In this document: piece after piece, positions 1 to 6,454 of the stretch
How positions within the stretch are numbered: position 1 is the first letter of the stretch
How the letters are laid out: every line of letters starts with the position of its first letter
From: Pseudomonadota bacterium
GTDB taxonomy: Bacteria > Pseudomonadota > Alphaproteobacteria > JAAXGF01
NCBI GenBank assembly: GCA_022563655.1
Contig: JADFMW010000061.1
Location: forward strand, 1-11,653
Length of the DNA stretch: 11,653 bases
Direction of reading: 5' to 3'
Position numbers and translations under genes: made by a program
Notes under the pieces: generated by a model
Database searches by the model: none
The model's input: only the letters and a program-made list of their open reading frames with translations
Told to the model about the DNA's origin: nothing

Positions 1-200
1 TCAGGACGCGGAGCTCGGGCGTGCAGCCGTTCATCCAGCTACATCTCGAGCTCGACGGCGACATGCCGCTCAGCGCGGCGCACGAGATCGCCGACGAGGT
101 CGAGGCGCGCATCAAGGAGTGCTACCCCGGCGCCGAGATCCTCATCCACCAGGACCCGGAAGGGCTGATCGAGGAGCAGCCCCGCTTCGCCCAATCGTGA
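1..200 (+). CDS. Cation diffusion facilitator (FieF/YiiP-like) transporter, C-terminal fragment
   Basis: Only the last 65 codons are in the window (reading frame from base 3, TGA at 198-200). The peptide runs from RTRSSG through FIQLHLELD, AAHEIADEVEARI and IHQDP to the end. This matches the cytoplasmic C-terminal domain of the cation diffusion facilitator family, proton-driven exporters of Zn2+, Fe2+ and related divalent metals in the inner membrane. The residues corresponding to the E. coli YiiP zinc ligands H248, H261, H283 and D285 are all present (QLHLEL, AAHEI, IHQDP), so this metal-sensing dimer domain looks intact. The transmembrane part lies upstream of the window, so metal specificity cannot be judged. 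The tail after IHQDP is short and ends normally. Family call is firm; the exact metal is unknown. Confidence 0.88.
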   Translation, partial: RTRSSGVQPFIQLHLELDGDMPLSAAHEIADEVEARIKECYPGAEILIHQDPEGLIEEQPRFAQS

Positions 201-503
201 CATCGTATGCTGCGCAGCCGCCGCGCCGCGGGCCGGCGCCGGCGGCGAAGGGGCAGCGGCCGGCAAGGGCGGCTACGCCGCGTTCGCCGTGCGCGCAACG
301 ATCCGCTCGGCGGGGCGATGCTCGAGGGCCTTAAGCTTGACGCGCTGCTTTGAGGACGGGCGTGCTTCGGGTATGATCGCGCAGGGGATCGGCCAGGCGC
401 GATGCCTCGCCCTCTTGGGTCGGCCCTTGGCCGCTGACGGCCCCCGGGCTGGCACCCCCGCCAATACCCCGCCAATAAAGGCACTCGCAGTCAGGGGTTC
501 TGT
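201..503. other. Non-coding spacer between the metal exporter and the TPR gene
   Basis: No convincing gene lies here; open frames on either strand lack a recognisable protein or a ribosome binding site. Just after the exporter stop, GCCGCCG (217-223) can pair with CGGCGGC (240-246), which might end transcription but has no T run. A sigma70-like promoter lies at 350-377 and the heptamer array follows at 504. The rest is GC-rich sequence without visible structure. Confidence 0.5.
350..377 (+). promoter_or_regulatory. Candidate sigma70-type promoter for the TPR gene
   Basis: TTGAGG (350-355, four of six matches to the -35 consensus) is followed after 16 bp by TATGAT (372-377, five of six matches to the -10 consensus). 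Transcription would start near 384, giving a leader of about 170 nt that contains the whole heptamer array. This is the best promoter match in the spacer, but it rests on sequence alone. Confidence 0.45.
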
Positions 504-552
504 GGAAGAGGGAAGAGGGAAGAGGGAAGAGGGAAGAGGGAAGAGGGAAGAG
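504..552 (+). repeat. Seven perfect tandem copies of the heptamer GGAAGAG in the leader of the TPR gene
   Basis: Bases 504-552 are seven uninterrupted copies of GGAAGAG, and 504-555 is an unbroken 52-base purine run. The array stops five bases before the ATG at 558, so the last copy plus the next G (GGAAGAGG) is also the ribosome binding site, four bases from the start codon. Every other copy carries the same SD-like core further upstream. The unit is 7 bp and outside the coding sequence, so a change in copy number would change leader length and the number of SD-like sites without shifting the reading frame. Perfect identity of the copies suggests recent or ongoing slippage. Confidence 0.95.
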
Positions 553-557
553 GAACC

Positions 558-1661
558 ATGAGCCGCACGATGACCCTGCCGGTGCTCGCCGCCGCGGCGC
601 TGCTGACGGCCGCCGGGTTTGCGCCCGGCGCGGCTTTCGCCGGCGAGTTCGAGACCAACGCGCGGCGGTGCGCGGATCCGCTCGGCGACCTGGACCTGCG
701 GATCGGCGCCTGCACCTGGCTGTTGCAGTCGGGGCGCATCGCCGAAGGCAGCGTCCTGGTGGTCTTCCACAGCCGCGGCAACGCCTGGTACCAGAAGGGC
801 GAGGCCGACCGGGCGATCGAGGACTACACGGCCGCGCTGCGCATCGATCCCGAGGATCACCTTGCCCTCAACAACCGCGGCAACGCCTGGCGGCGCAAGG
901 GCGCGTTCGACCGGGCGATCGAGGACTACACGGCGGCGCTGTACATCAAGCCCGATAAGCCCACGGCCCTCAACAACCGCGGCCTCGCCTGGGCAAGCAA
1001 GGGCGAGGCCGACCGGGCGATCGCGGACTACACGGCGGCGCTGCGCATCGAGCCCGATGATGTCGATGCCCTTTACAACCGCGGCGTCGCATGGAATGAG
1101 AAGGGCGCGTTCGACCGGGCGGTCGAGGACTACACGGCCGCGCTGCGCATCAGGCCCGAGGATCGCGATGCCCTCTACAACCGCGGCAACGCCTGGTCGG
1201 AGATGGGCGAGTACGACCGGGCGATCGAGGACCTGACGGCCGCGCTGCGCATCGATCCCAATGATCCCGAGGCCCTCAACAACCGCGGTATCGCGTGGCG
1301 GCGCAAGGGCGAGTACGACCGGGCGATCGAGGACTTGACGACCGCGCTGCGCATCAAGCCCGACGATGCCGAGGCCATTAACACGCTCGCCTGGCTGCTG
1401 GCGACGGTGCCCGATGTGCGGCTGCGCGACGGCCGCCGGGCGGTCAGGCTCGCCGAGGAGGCGGTCTCGTTGCAGGACGACGCCCAGAACCGCGACACCC
1501 TGGCCGCGGCCTACGCCGAGTCCAACCGCTTGCGCGACGCCGTTGACGCCCAGGAGCAAGCCCTCGCCATGGCCCGCGCCGAGGGCTGGAGCACCGAGGC
1601 CATCGTCGACGCCGAGAGCCGGCTGCGCCTCTACCGCCAGGGCCGGCCGTACCGCAAGTAA
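558..1661 (+). CDS. Exported tetratricopeptide-repeat (TPR) protein
   Basis: The product has 367 residues. Residues 1-28 look like a Sec signal peptide: a hydrophobic Ala/Leu-rich stretch and a likely cut after AFA (28/29), so it should act in the periplasm or outside the cell. C38 and C52 could form a disulfide. Residues 70-273 are six consecutive 34-residue TPR units with the core RGxAWxxKGxxDRAIEDYTAALRI. Residues 274-367 continue as weaker TPR-like helices (LAWLLATVPD, then DTLAAAYAE), a common ending of this repeat type. TPR stacks bind other proteins; no enzyme motif is visible, and the partner is unknown. The start at 558 is set by the GGAAGAGG at 546-553. The gene stands alone between two spacers. 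The unusual features are the heptamer leader and the very high similarity between repeats. Confidence is high for the fold and export, none for a specific function. Confidence 0.9.
   Translation: MSRTMTLPVLAAAALLTAAGFAPGAAFAGEFETNARRCADPLGDLDLRIGACTWLLQSGRIAEGSVLVVFHSRGNAWYQKGEADRAIEDYTAALRIDPEDHLALNNRGNAWRRKGAFDRAIEDYTAALYIKPDKPTALNNRGLAWASKGEADRAIADYTAALRIEPDDVDALYNRGVAWNEKGAFDRAVEDYTAALRIRPEDRDALYNRGNAWSEMGEYDRAIEDLTAALRIDPNDPEALNNRGIAWRRKGEYDRAIEDLTTALRIKPDDAEAINTLAWLLATVPDVRLRDGRRAVRLAEEAVSLQDDAQNRDTLAAAYAESNRLRDAVDAQEQALAMARAEGWSTEAIVDAESRLRLYRQGRPYRK
765..1376 (+). repeat. Six tandem 102-bp coding repeats (TPR units)
   Basis: Six 102-bp units encode residues 70-273 of the TPR protein. 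The repeats are alike at DNA as well as protein level; the stretch encoding DRAIEDYTAAL recurs with few changes. Units 1 and 3 share GEADRAI, units 2 and 4 share GAFDRA, and units 5 and 6 share GEYDRAIEDLT. This pattern fits duplication of a two-unit block followed by duplication of a single unit. Confidence 0.85.
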
Positions 1662-1718
1662 GGCTGAACGCCTCCTCGGCCGCCGTCGCACCGCGCGCCG
1701 CCGCCGCCGCGGGCCCGG

Positions 1719-1750
1719 CCGGCCGCCGCCGACGATTGCTTGGCGGCCGG
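1719..1750 (+). terminator. GC-rich hairpin after the TPR gene (possible terminator)
   Basis: CCGGCCGCC (1719-1727) and GGCGGCCGG (1742-1750) form a perfect 9-bp inverted repeat with a 14-nt loop, about 60 bp after the TPR stop. There is no T run behind it, and its right arm overlaps the candidate -35 box of the next gene. It could end transcription, act at the next promoter, or be chance in GC-rich DNA. Confidence 0.3.
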
Positions 1751-1769
1751 GGCGCCGCTCATCTATCAT
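1740..1769 (+). promoter_or_regulatory. Candidate promoter of the universal stress protein gene
   Basis: TTGGCG (1740-1745) and TATCAT (1764-1769) are separated by 18 bp. They lie about 40 bp upstream of the ATG at 1807, giving a short leader. TATCAT is the only TATAAT-like hexamer in an otherwise very GC-rich spacer. Confidence 0.4.
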
Positions 1770-1806
1770 GATCGCCGAAGCATCGTTCAGGAGAGCGGAG
1801 GCCGCC

Positions 1807-2658
1807 ATGGACATCAGGACCATCCTCGTTCCCGTGACCGGCGTCGAGTCCGGCCTTGCGGTGCTCGCTGCCGCGTTCGCGGTCGCCCGCTACCTTGGCG
1901 CGCGCGTCGAGGGACTGCACACCCGGCGCAACGCGCGCGACGCGCTCGCCTACATCGGCGAAGGCATGACGGGCGCGATGATCGAGGAGCTGATCGCCAC
2001 CTCCGAGGACGAGGCGGCGGCGCTGGGCCGGCGCGCCCGCGACGATTTCGCGGCGGCGAGCGACAAGGCCGGGTTCGGCCCGGCGCCCGCGAAGCGCGCC
2101 GCCGCGTTGCGCGTGGAGACCGGCCGCGAGGACGATCTCATCGCCCAGCATGGGCGGGTCGCCGATCTCATCGTCGTCGCGCGTGCCGCCAAGGACGCCG
2201 ATGCGCCGATGCGCGCCACCTTGGAGGCCGCCCTGCTCGAGAGCGGCCGGCCGGTGTTCGTGGCGCCGCCGGACCAACTCGAGCACCGGCTTGCGTCCGT
2301 GGCCATCGGCTGGAACGGCAGCGCCGAGGCGGCGCGGGCGGTGGCGCATGCGCTGCCTTTCCTGGCCAAGGCCGAGCGGGTGGCCGTGATCTCGGTCGAG
2401 GAGGGAGTGCGGCCCGGGCCGTCGGCGGACGACCTCGTCGCCTATCTCGCGCTGCACGACGTCGCCGCGACGACCGACGCGCTGAGGGCCGACTACCGCT
2501 CGACCGGCGAGGCCCTGCTCGCCGAGTCCAAGGAGATGGGCGCCGGCCTCTTGGTTATCGGCGCCTACACCCACAGCAGGCTGCGCCGCATGATCTTCGG
2601 CAGCGCCACCGAGCACATGCTGGGCGGCGCCGAAATCCCGGTCGTCATGATGCACTGA
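1807..2658 (+). CDS. Universal stress protein, tandem UspA domains
   Basis: The product has 283 residues and two Usp domains in tandem. Domain 1 covers about residues 1-155, beginning DIRTILVPV and ending ADLIVVAR...GRPVFVAP. Domain 2 covers about residues 160-283, beginning LASVAIGWNGS and ending LLVIGAYTHSRLRR...GSAT. These are cytoplasmic alpha/beta proteins, often nucleotide-binding, linked to survival under stress or growth arrest. In domain 2 the usual G-2x-G-9x-G(S/T) ATP motif reads GAYT...GS (252-266), with Thr in place of the second Gly; domain 1 has no clear copy of the motif, so nucleotide binding is uncertain. The ATG at 1807 is preceded by GGAG (1797-1800) at suitable spacing and is followed directly by the conserved first beta strand. 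The open frame upstream of it, inside the TPR gene, is a shadow. Likely monocistronic, with its own promoter. Confidence 0.92.
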   Translation: MDIRTILVPVTGVESGLAVLAAAFAVARYLGARVEGLHTRRNARDALAYIGEGMTGAMIEELIATSEDEAAALGRRARDDFAAASDKAGFGPAPAKRAAALRVETGREDDLIAQHGRVADLIVVARAAKDADAPMRATLEAALLESGRPVFVAPPDQLEHRLASVAIGWNGSAEAARAVAHALPFLAKAERVAVISVEEGVRPGPSADDLVAYLALHDVAATTDALRADYRSTGEALLAESKEMGAGLLVIGAYTHSRLRRMIFGSATEHMLGGAEIPVVMMH

Positions 2659-2701
2659 ACGCCGTGGCTCGCCGCGGCGAGGCGCGCCACCCGCCACCGG
2701 C

Positions 2702-2731
2702 TTGTCGCGGCGGCACGGTCGGGGGTAGTCT
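2702..2731 (+). promoter_or_regulatory. Weak candidate promoter of the SDR gene
   Basis: TTGTCG (2702-2707) and TAGTCT (2726-2731) are 18 bp apart, about 64 bp upstream of the preferred ATG at 2795. The -10 match is only three of six, so this is tentative. Confidence 0.27.
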
Positions 2732-2794
2732 GCATCGGCGCCTGGCGCGGCGCCCGGGGCGGGCGTTCGCGTGGCGCGGTTCACGACGGCGGCG

Positions 2795-3532
2795 ATGACC
2801 ACGGAACAGACCGTCATACTGACCGGGGCGAGCCGGGGCATCGGCCACGCCACGGTGCAGCGGTTCAGCGCCGCGGGCTGGCGCGTGATCACGTGCTCGC
2901 GCGACCGCATCCCCGCCGAGTGCCTGGTGGGCGGCGCCCCCCACCAGCACATCGTCACCGACCTCTCCGACACCGAAAGCGTCGAGGCTTTCGTTGCCGA
3001 GGCCAACGCGCTGCTCGGCGACGCCCCGCTCAACGGCCTGGTCAACAACGCCGGGCTGTCGCCCAAGACCGAGTTCAAGGAGCGGCTTGGCTGCCTCAAC
3101 GCCGACCTCGACGACTGGCGCGGCGTGTTCGAGCTGAACTTCTTCGTGCCGCTCATCCTGGCGCGCGGCTTCGCCGCCGCCCTGCACCGGGGCAAGGGGG
3201 CCATCGTCAACATCACCTCGATCGCCGGCCACCGGGTGCATCCGTTCGCCGGCAGCGCCTACTCGACGTCGAAGGCGGCGCTCTCGGCGCTGACGCGCGA
3301 GATGGCGGCCGAGTTCGCGCACCTGGGCGTGCGCGTCAACGCGGTGGCGCCGGGCGAGATCGAGACGGCGATGCTGTCGCCCGAGAGCGAGGCGCTGATC
3401 CCGCGCATCCCGCTGCACCGCCTCGGCGCGCCGGCCGACGTCGCCGGCGCCATCTACTACCTGTGCTCGGACGATTCGGCTTACGTCACCGGCACCGAGA
3501 TCCTGGTCACCGGCGGCCAGCACGTGTTTTAG
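2795..3532 (+). CDS. Short-chain dehydrogenase/reductase (SDR) family oxidoreductase
   Basis: The product has 245 residues, typical for a classical SDR, a cytoplasmic NAD(P)-dependent Rossmann-fold enzyme that interconverts alcohols and carbonyls. Visible motifs are the cofactor loop TGASRGIG (10-17), NNAG (84-87), and the catalytic tetrad N115 (ELNFF), S142 (NITSIAG), Y156 and K160 (YSTSK). The C-terminal segment ends VTGTEILVTGGQ. R14 and R36 after the second beta strand suggest NADP(H) preference; this is inference. The substrate cannot be told. A GTG at 2771 in the same frame would add eight residues; I prefer the ATG at 2795 because it places the first beta strand at the usual distance from the N-terminus, although no strong ribosome binding site is seen for either. 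It converges on the aminotransferase gene, with only 23 bp between their ends. Confidence 0.9.
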   Translation: MTTEQTVILTGASRGIGHATVQRFSAAGWRVITCSRDRIPAECLVGGAPHQHIVTDLSDTESVEAFVAEANALLGDAPLNGLVNNAGLSPKTEFKERLGCLNADLDDWRGVFELNFFVPLILARGFAAALHRGKGAIVNITSIAGHRVHPFAGSAYSTSKAALSALTREMAAEFAHLGVRVNAVAPGEIETAMLSPESEALIPRIPLHRLGAPADVAGAIYYLCSDDSAYVTGTEILVTGGQHVF

Positions 3533-3551
3533 GTGACGGGGTCGTCACCTA
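3530..3551. terminator. Hairpin between converging genes (candidate bidirectional terminator)
   Basis: TAGGTGACG (3530-3538) pairs perfectly with CGTCACCTA (3543-3551), leaving a GGGT loop. The left arm contains the TAG stop of the dehydrogenase gene, and the hairpin ends five bases before the aminotransferase stop. There is no T run after it in either direction, so classical intrinsic termination would be weak. Its position exactly between two converging genes supports a role in separating them. Confidence 0.5.
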
Positions 3552-3555
3552 TTGC

Positions 3556-4962
3556 CTAACCGCGCCACAGGCGCTCGCGCACCAGGTCGTCGGTCGTCGC
3601 CTCGATGCTGGACCGCAGGATCGCGACCAGCTCGTCGATCTGCTCGCGGGTCATGATCAGCGGCGGCGACAAGACGTTGAGGTGCGCGATCGGGCGCACG
3701 ATCAGGCCCCGGCTCTGGCAGTGGCGCGCGATGCGATCGCCGATCATCACCTCGGGGTCGAATATCTCCTTGGTTTCCTTGTCGGCGACGTTCTCGACGC
3801 ACAGCATGAAGTGGCTGCCGCGCACGTCGCCGACGATCGGCAGATCGAGCAGGGTGCGCAGGCGCTCCTCGAAGTAGGGCCCCGCGGACCGTACGTGGCC
3901 GCAGATGTCCTCGCGCTCGATGATCTCGATGTTCTTCAGGCCGGCGGCGCACGACACCGGGTGGCCCGAATAGGTGAAGCCGTGGGTGAACAGCGCGCCC
4001 TTGGCCTGGGGCACGCTGATGACCTCGTAGATCTCGTCGGACAGCAGCGTCCCCGACAGCGGCAGGTAGCCCGAGGTCATGCCCTTGGCGCAGGTGATGA
4101 TGTCGGGCGTCAGGCCGAACGCCGGCTCGGAGGCGAAGAAGTGCCCGAGGCGCCCGAAGGCGGTGACCACCTCGTCCGAGATGGTGAGCACCTCGTGTTT
4201 GCGGCACACCTCCTGGGTGCGCGCGTGGTAGCCCGGCGGCGGCACGATCACCCCGCCGGCGCCGATGATCGGCTCGGCGATGAAGCAGGCGACGTTCTCC
4301 GGCCCGAGTTCGACGATCTTGTTCTCGAGCTCGGCGACCTTGGCGTCGCAAAACTCGTCGACGCTCATGCCGTCGGGGCGGCGGTAGACGTTCGGCGCGC
4401 CGACGTGGTGGATCATGTCCTCGATCACGTCGAAGCCGATGCGGTCGAACATCACGCCGGTCAGCGAGGCGGCGAGGTAGGTGCTGCCGTGGTAGGAATC
4501 GAGGCGCGAGATGACGTGCTTCTTGCGCTTCTTGCCCAGGCGGTTGAAGTAGAAGTGGATGATGCGGATCGCCGTGTCGTTGGCCATCGAGCCGCCGGTG
4601 CCGTAGAAGACGTGGTTGAGGCGCGCGGGCGCGAGCTCGGCGAGCTTGGCGGCGAGCTCGGCCGCCGGCGGCGTGGTCAGGTGGCCGAAGGTCGAGTAGT
4701 AGCAGAGGCGCCGGGCCTGCTCGGCGATCGCCTGGGCCATCTCGTCGCGGCCGTAGCCGATGTTGACGCACCACAGCCCGCCGATGCCGTCGATGAAGCG
4801 CGCGCCCTCGGCGTCGTACACGTAGATCCCCTCGGACCCGGTCATGATGCCCGAGCCTTCTTGCTTGAAGGTCGCGAAGTTGGTCCAGGGGTGGACGTTG
4901 TGGTCGCGGTCCTTGCGCCAGATGTCGTGGGCGTCGTGGGCGGTGAGGGTTTCCCGCGCCAT
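3556..4962 (-). CDS. Class III pyridoxal-phosphate aminotransferase (omega-aminotransferase)
   Basis: The product has 468 residues, of usual length. It belongs to the class III PLP aminotransferases, which move the terminal amino group of polyamines, taurine, beta-alanine or similar omega-amino compounds to pyruvate or 2-oxoglutarate. Visible motifs are GTGGSMANDTA (121-131, phosphate loop), YHGS (157-160, cofactor stacking), EPIIGAGGV (230-238), SDEVVTAFGR (262-271, with D263 for the pyridine nitrogen), K293 in CAKGMTSGY (the Schiff-base lysine), and THGFTYSGHP (326-335). The start at 4962 is decided by AAGGAGG at 4968-4974; an upstream in-frame ATG has no such site. The gene follows the PadR gene by 62 bp and is last in the polyamine-type ABC operon, so the imported compound is the likely amino donor, putrescine-like or related. 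The exact substrate is inference from context. Confidence 0.92.
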   Translation of the reverse strand: MARETLTAHDAHDIWRKDRDHNVHPWTNFATFKQEGSGIMTGSEGIYVYDAEGARFIDGIGGLWCVNIGYGRDEMAQAIAEQARRLCYYSTFGHLTTPPAAELAAKLAELAPARLNHVFYGTGGSMANDTAIRIIHFYFNRLGKKRKKHVISRLDSYHGSTYLAASLTGVMFDRIGFDVIEDMIHHVGAPNVYRRPDGMSVDEFCDAKVAELENKIVELGPENVACFIAEPIIGAGGVIVPPPGYHARTQEVCRKHEVLTISDEVVTAFGRLGHFFASEPAFGLTPDIITCAKGMTSGYLPLSGTLLSDEIYEVISVPQAKGALFTHGFTYSGHPVSCAAGLKNIEIIEREDICGHVRSAGPYFEERLRTLLDLPIVGDVRGSHFMLCVENVADKETKEIFDPEVMIGDRIARHCQSRGLIVRPIAHLNVLSPPLIMTREQIDELVAILRSSIEATTDDLVRERLWRG

Positions 4963-5024
4963 CGTGTCCTCCTTGCGGAACCAACCGGTCGGGGGGCGAG
5001 CGCCCGGCAACCGCGCCGTGCGGC

Positions 5025-5573
5025 TCAGTCGCGCTCGGGCTCGTCGCGCAGCCGCCGGAACCAGGCGACGTCGGCCTCGGTCTGGGCGATGTCGTGATCG
5101 AGCCAGCGGGCGAAGGGGCCGCCCTCGCCCGCGTGCGCCTGGCGCAGATCGCGCAGGCGCGCGAGCTGGCCCTCGCGCATCTCGATCAGCGCCTCGACCT
5201 GCTCGCGCCGCTCGCCGGGCGGCAGCAGATGCAGGAACCTGAGCTTCAGCGCGACCACCAGCTTGTTGAAGTCGTTGGCCGGCGCCCGCACGGCCGCGCG
5301 CAACAGCTCGGTGAGCTCGGCCCGGCCCTTATCGGTAAGGCGCAGCACCGCCTCGCCGAGCTTCTCGCCCTCGGCCGCCGTCTCGACCAGGCCCTCGAAG
5401 CGCAGCAGCTCGATCGACGCGGCCATCACGTCGAGCGTCGGCCCCCAATAGCGGGTGGTGAAATTGCGCACCTCGTCGGCGAGCCGGGCGTAGCTCATGG
5501 GCGCGCGGGCGAGCAGCCCGAGCGCGGCCAGCCGCACCGCCTCCTTGGGCATCAACGATTGGTCGCGGAACAT
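5025..5573 (-). CDS. PadR-family transcriptional regulator
   Basis: The product has 182 residues. Residues about 10-85 form a PadR-type winged helix (AALGLLARAPMSYARLADEV, then the recognition region and wing ending RLTDKGRAEL). Residues about 100-175 are a long, charged, helical C-terminal domain as used for dimerisation in PadR/Vir-type regulators. Such proteins are usually repressors responding to small molecules. The start at 5573 is supported by GAGGA about nine bases upstream; the second Met (residue 8) has no ribosome binding site. It lies 28 bp after the permease 2 gene and 62 bp before the aminotransferase gene, on the same strand, so it is probably co-transcribed and may control this operon. 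No binding site could be identified with confidence. Confidence 0.85.
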   Translation of the reverse strand: MFRDQSLMPKEAVRLAALGLLARAPMSYARLADEVRNFTTRYWGPTLDVMAASIELLRFEGLVETAAEGEKLGEAVLRLTDKGRAELTELLRAAVRAPANDFNKLVVALKLRFLHLLPPGERREQVEALIEMREGQLARLRDLRQAHAGEGGPFARWLDHDIAQTEADVAWFRRLRDEPERD

Positions 5574-5601
5574 CCGGGCCGATCCTCTTACGCCGCCGCG
5601 C

Positions 5602-6450
5602 TCACGCCCGGATGCCCCGCAGCCGTTCGTTGCGGCGGCGGAGCAGCTCGAGCGTGACCAGCAGGACGATCGAAGCCATCACCAGGAGAGTCGCCACGGC
5701 GAGGATCGTGGGGCTGATCTGCTCGCGGATGCCGGCCCACATCTGCCGCGGGATGGTGCGCTGCTCGAAGCCGGCGAGGAACAGCACCACGACCACCTCG
5801 TCGAACGAGGTGATAAAAGCGAACAGGCCGCCGGAGATCATCCCTGGCAGTATCAGCGGCATCGTGACCTTGAAGAAGGTGCGGGCGGGGGGGGCGCCGA
5901 GGCTCGCCGATGCCCGCGTCAGGCTGTAATCGAATCCGACCAGGGTCGCGGTCACGGTGATCACCACGAACGGCGTGCCGAGCGCGGTGTGGGCCAGGAT
6001 GATGCCCGGCAGGGTCTGCGACAGGCCGATGCTCGAATAAAAGAAATACATGGCCGCCGCCGAGATGATCAGCGGCACGATCATGGGCGAGATCAGCAGG
6101 GGCATGATGATTTGCTTGTACGGCATGTAAGGCCGGCTCAGCCCGAGCGCGGCGACCGTGCCGAGGGTGGTGGCCAGCAGCGTCGCGAAGAAGCCGACGA
6201 TGAGGCTGTTCTTGATCGAGTGCAGCCACTGCGGGTTGGCGATGATGTCTTCGTACCAGCGCAGCGAGAAGGCCTCGGGATCCAGGGTCAGCATGCCCTC
6301 GGTGAAGGTGAAGTACGGCTCGGCGTTGAACGATAGCGGGATGATGACCAGGATCGGAGCGATCAGGAATATGAAGATCAGGCCGCAGATCACGCGGAAG
6401 CCGTAGTACCAGCTGCGCTGCAGCGAGCCGGCGTAGGATGGCGGCCCCAT
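5602..6450 (-). CDS. ABC transporter permease 2 (PotC-like, polyamine type)
   Basis: The product has 282 residues and about six transmembrane helices (near 20-40, 83-103, 113-138, 148-170, 205-225 and 247-269). It has the inner-membrane permease EAA-type loop RASASLGAPPARTFFKV...LPG (179-203), which docks on the ATPase. Length and layout match PotC-type permeases of spermidine/putrescine importers, which pair with a PotB-type subunit. The start ATG at 6450 lies only four bases after the permease 1 stop, and its SD-like GTAAGG overlaps that stop, so the two are translationally coupled. The family is clear; substrate follows from the operon only. Confidence 0.92.
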   Translation of the reverse strand: MGPPSYAGSLQRSWYYGFRVICGLIFIFLIAPILVIIPLSFNAEPYFTFTEGMLTLDPEAFSLRWYEDIIANPQWLHSIKNSLIVGFFATLLATTLGTVAALGLSRPYMPYKQIIMPLLISPMIVPLIISAAAMYFFYSSIGLSQTLPGIILAHTALGTPFVVITVTATLVGFDYSLTRASASLGAPPARTFFKVTMPLILPGMISGGLFAFITSFDEVVVVLFLAGFEQRTIPRQMWAGIREQISPTILAVATLLVMASIVLLVTLELLRRRNERLRGIRA

Positions 6451-6454
6451 TGCC

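Noticed and set aside
765..1376. Regularly spaced repeats that could suggest a CRISPR-like array
   Set aside because: The period is 102 bp with no unique spacers, and every unit encodes a TPR motif in frame.
1366..1806. N-terminal extension of the universal stress protein into the TPR gene
   Set aside because: The added sequence is Arg/Pro-rich and out of frame with the TPR protein; the Usp fold starts right at the ATG at 1807, which has a ribosome binding site.
273..1823. Long (516-residue) repetitive open frame on the minus strand across the TPR gene
   Set aside because: The 102-bp repeat is a multiple of three, so the antisense frame stays open and repetitive as a by-product. It has no recognisable fold, and the plus-strand TPR protein explains the sequence.
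2893..5097. 734-residue open frame on the plus strand
   Set aside because: It overlaps the dehydrogenase in another frame and runs antisense to the aminotransferase; both have clear family motifs. The composition is the Arg/Ala/Asp/Val-rich shadow typical of GC-rich DNA.
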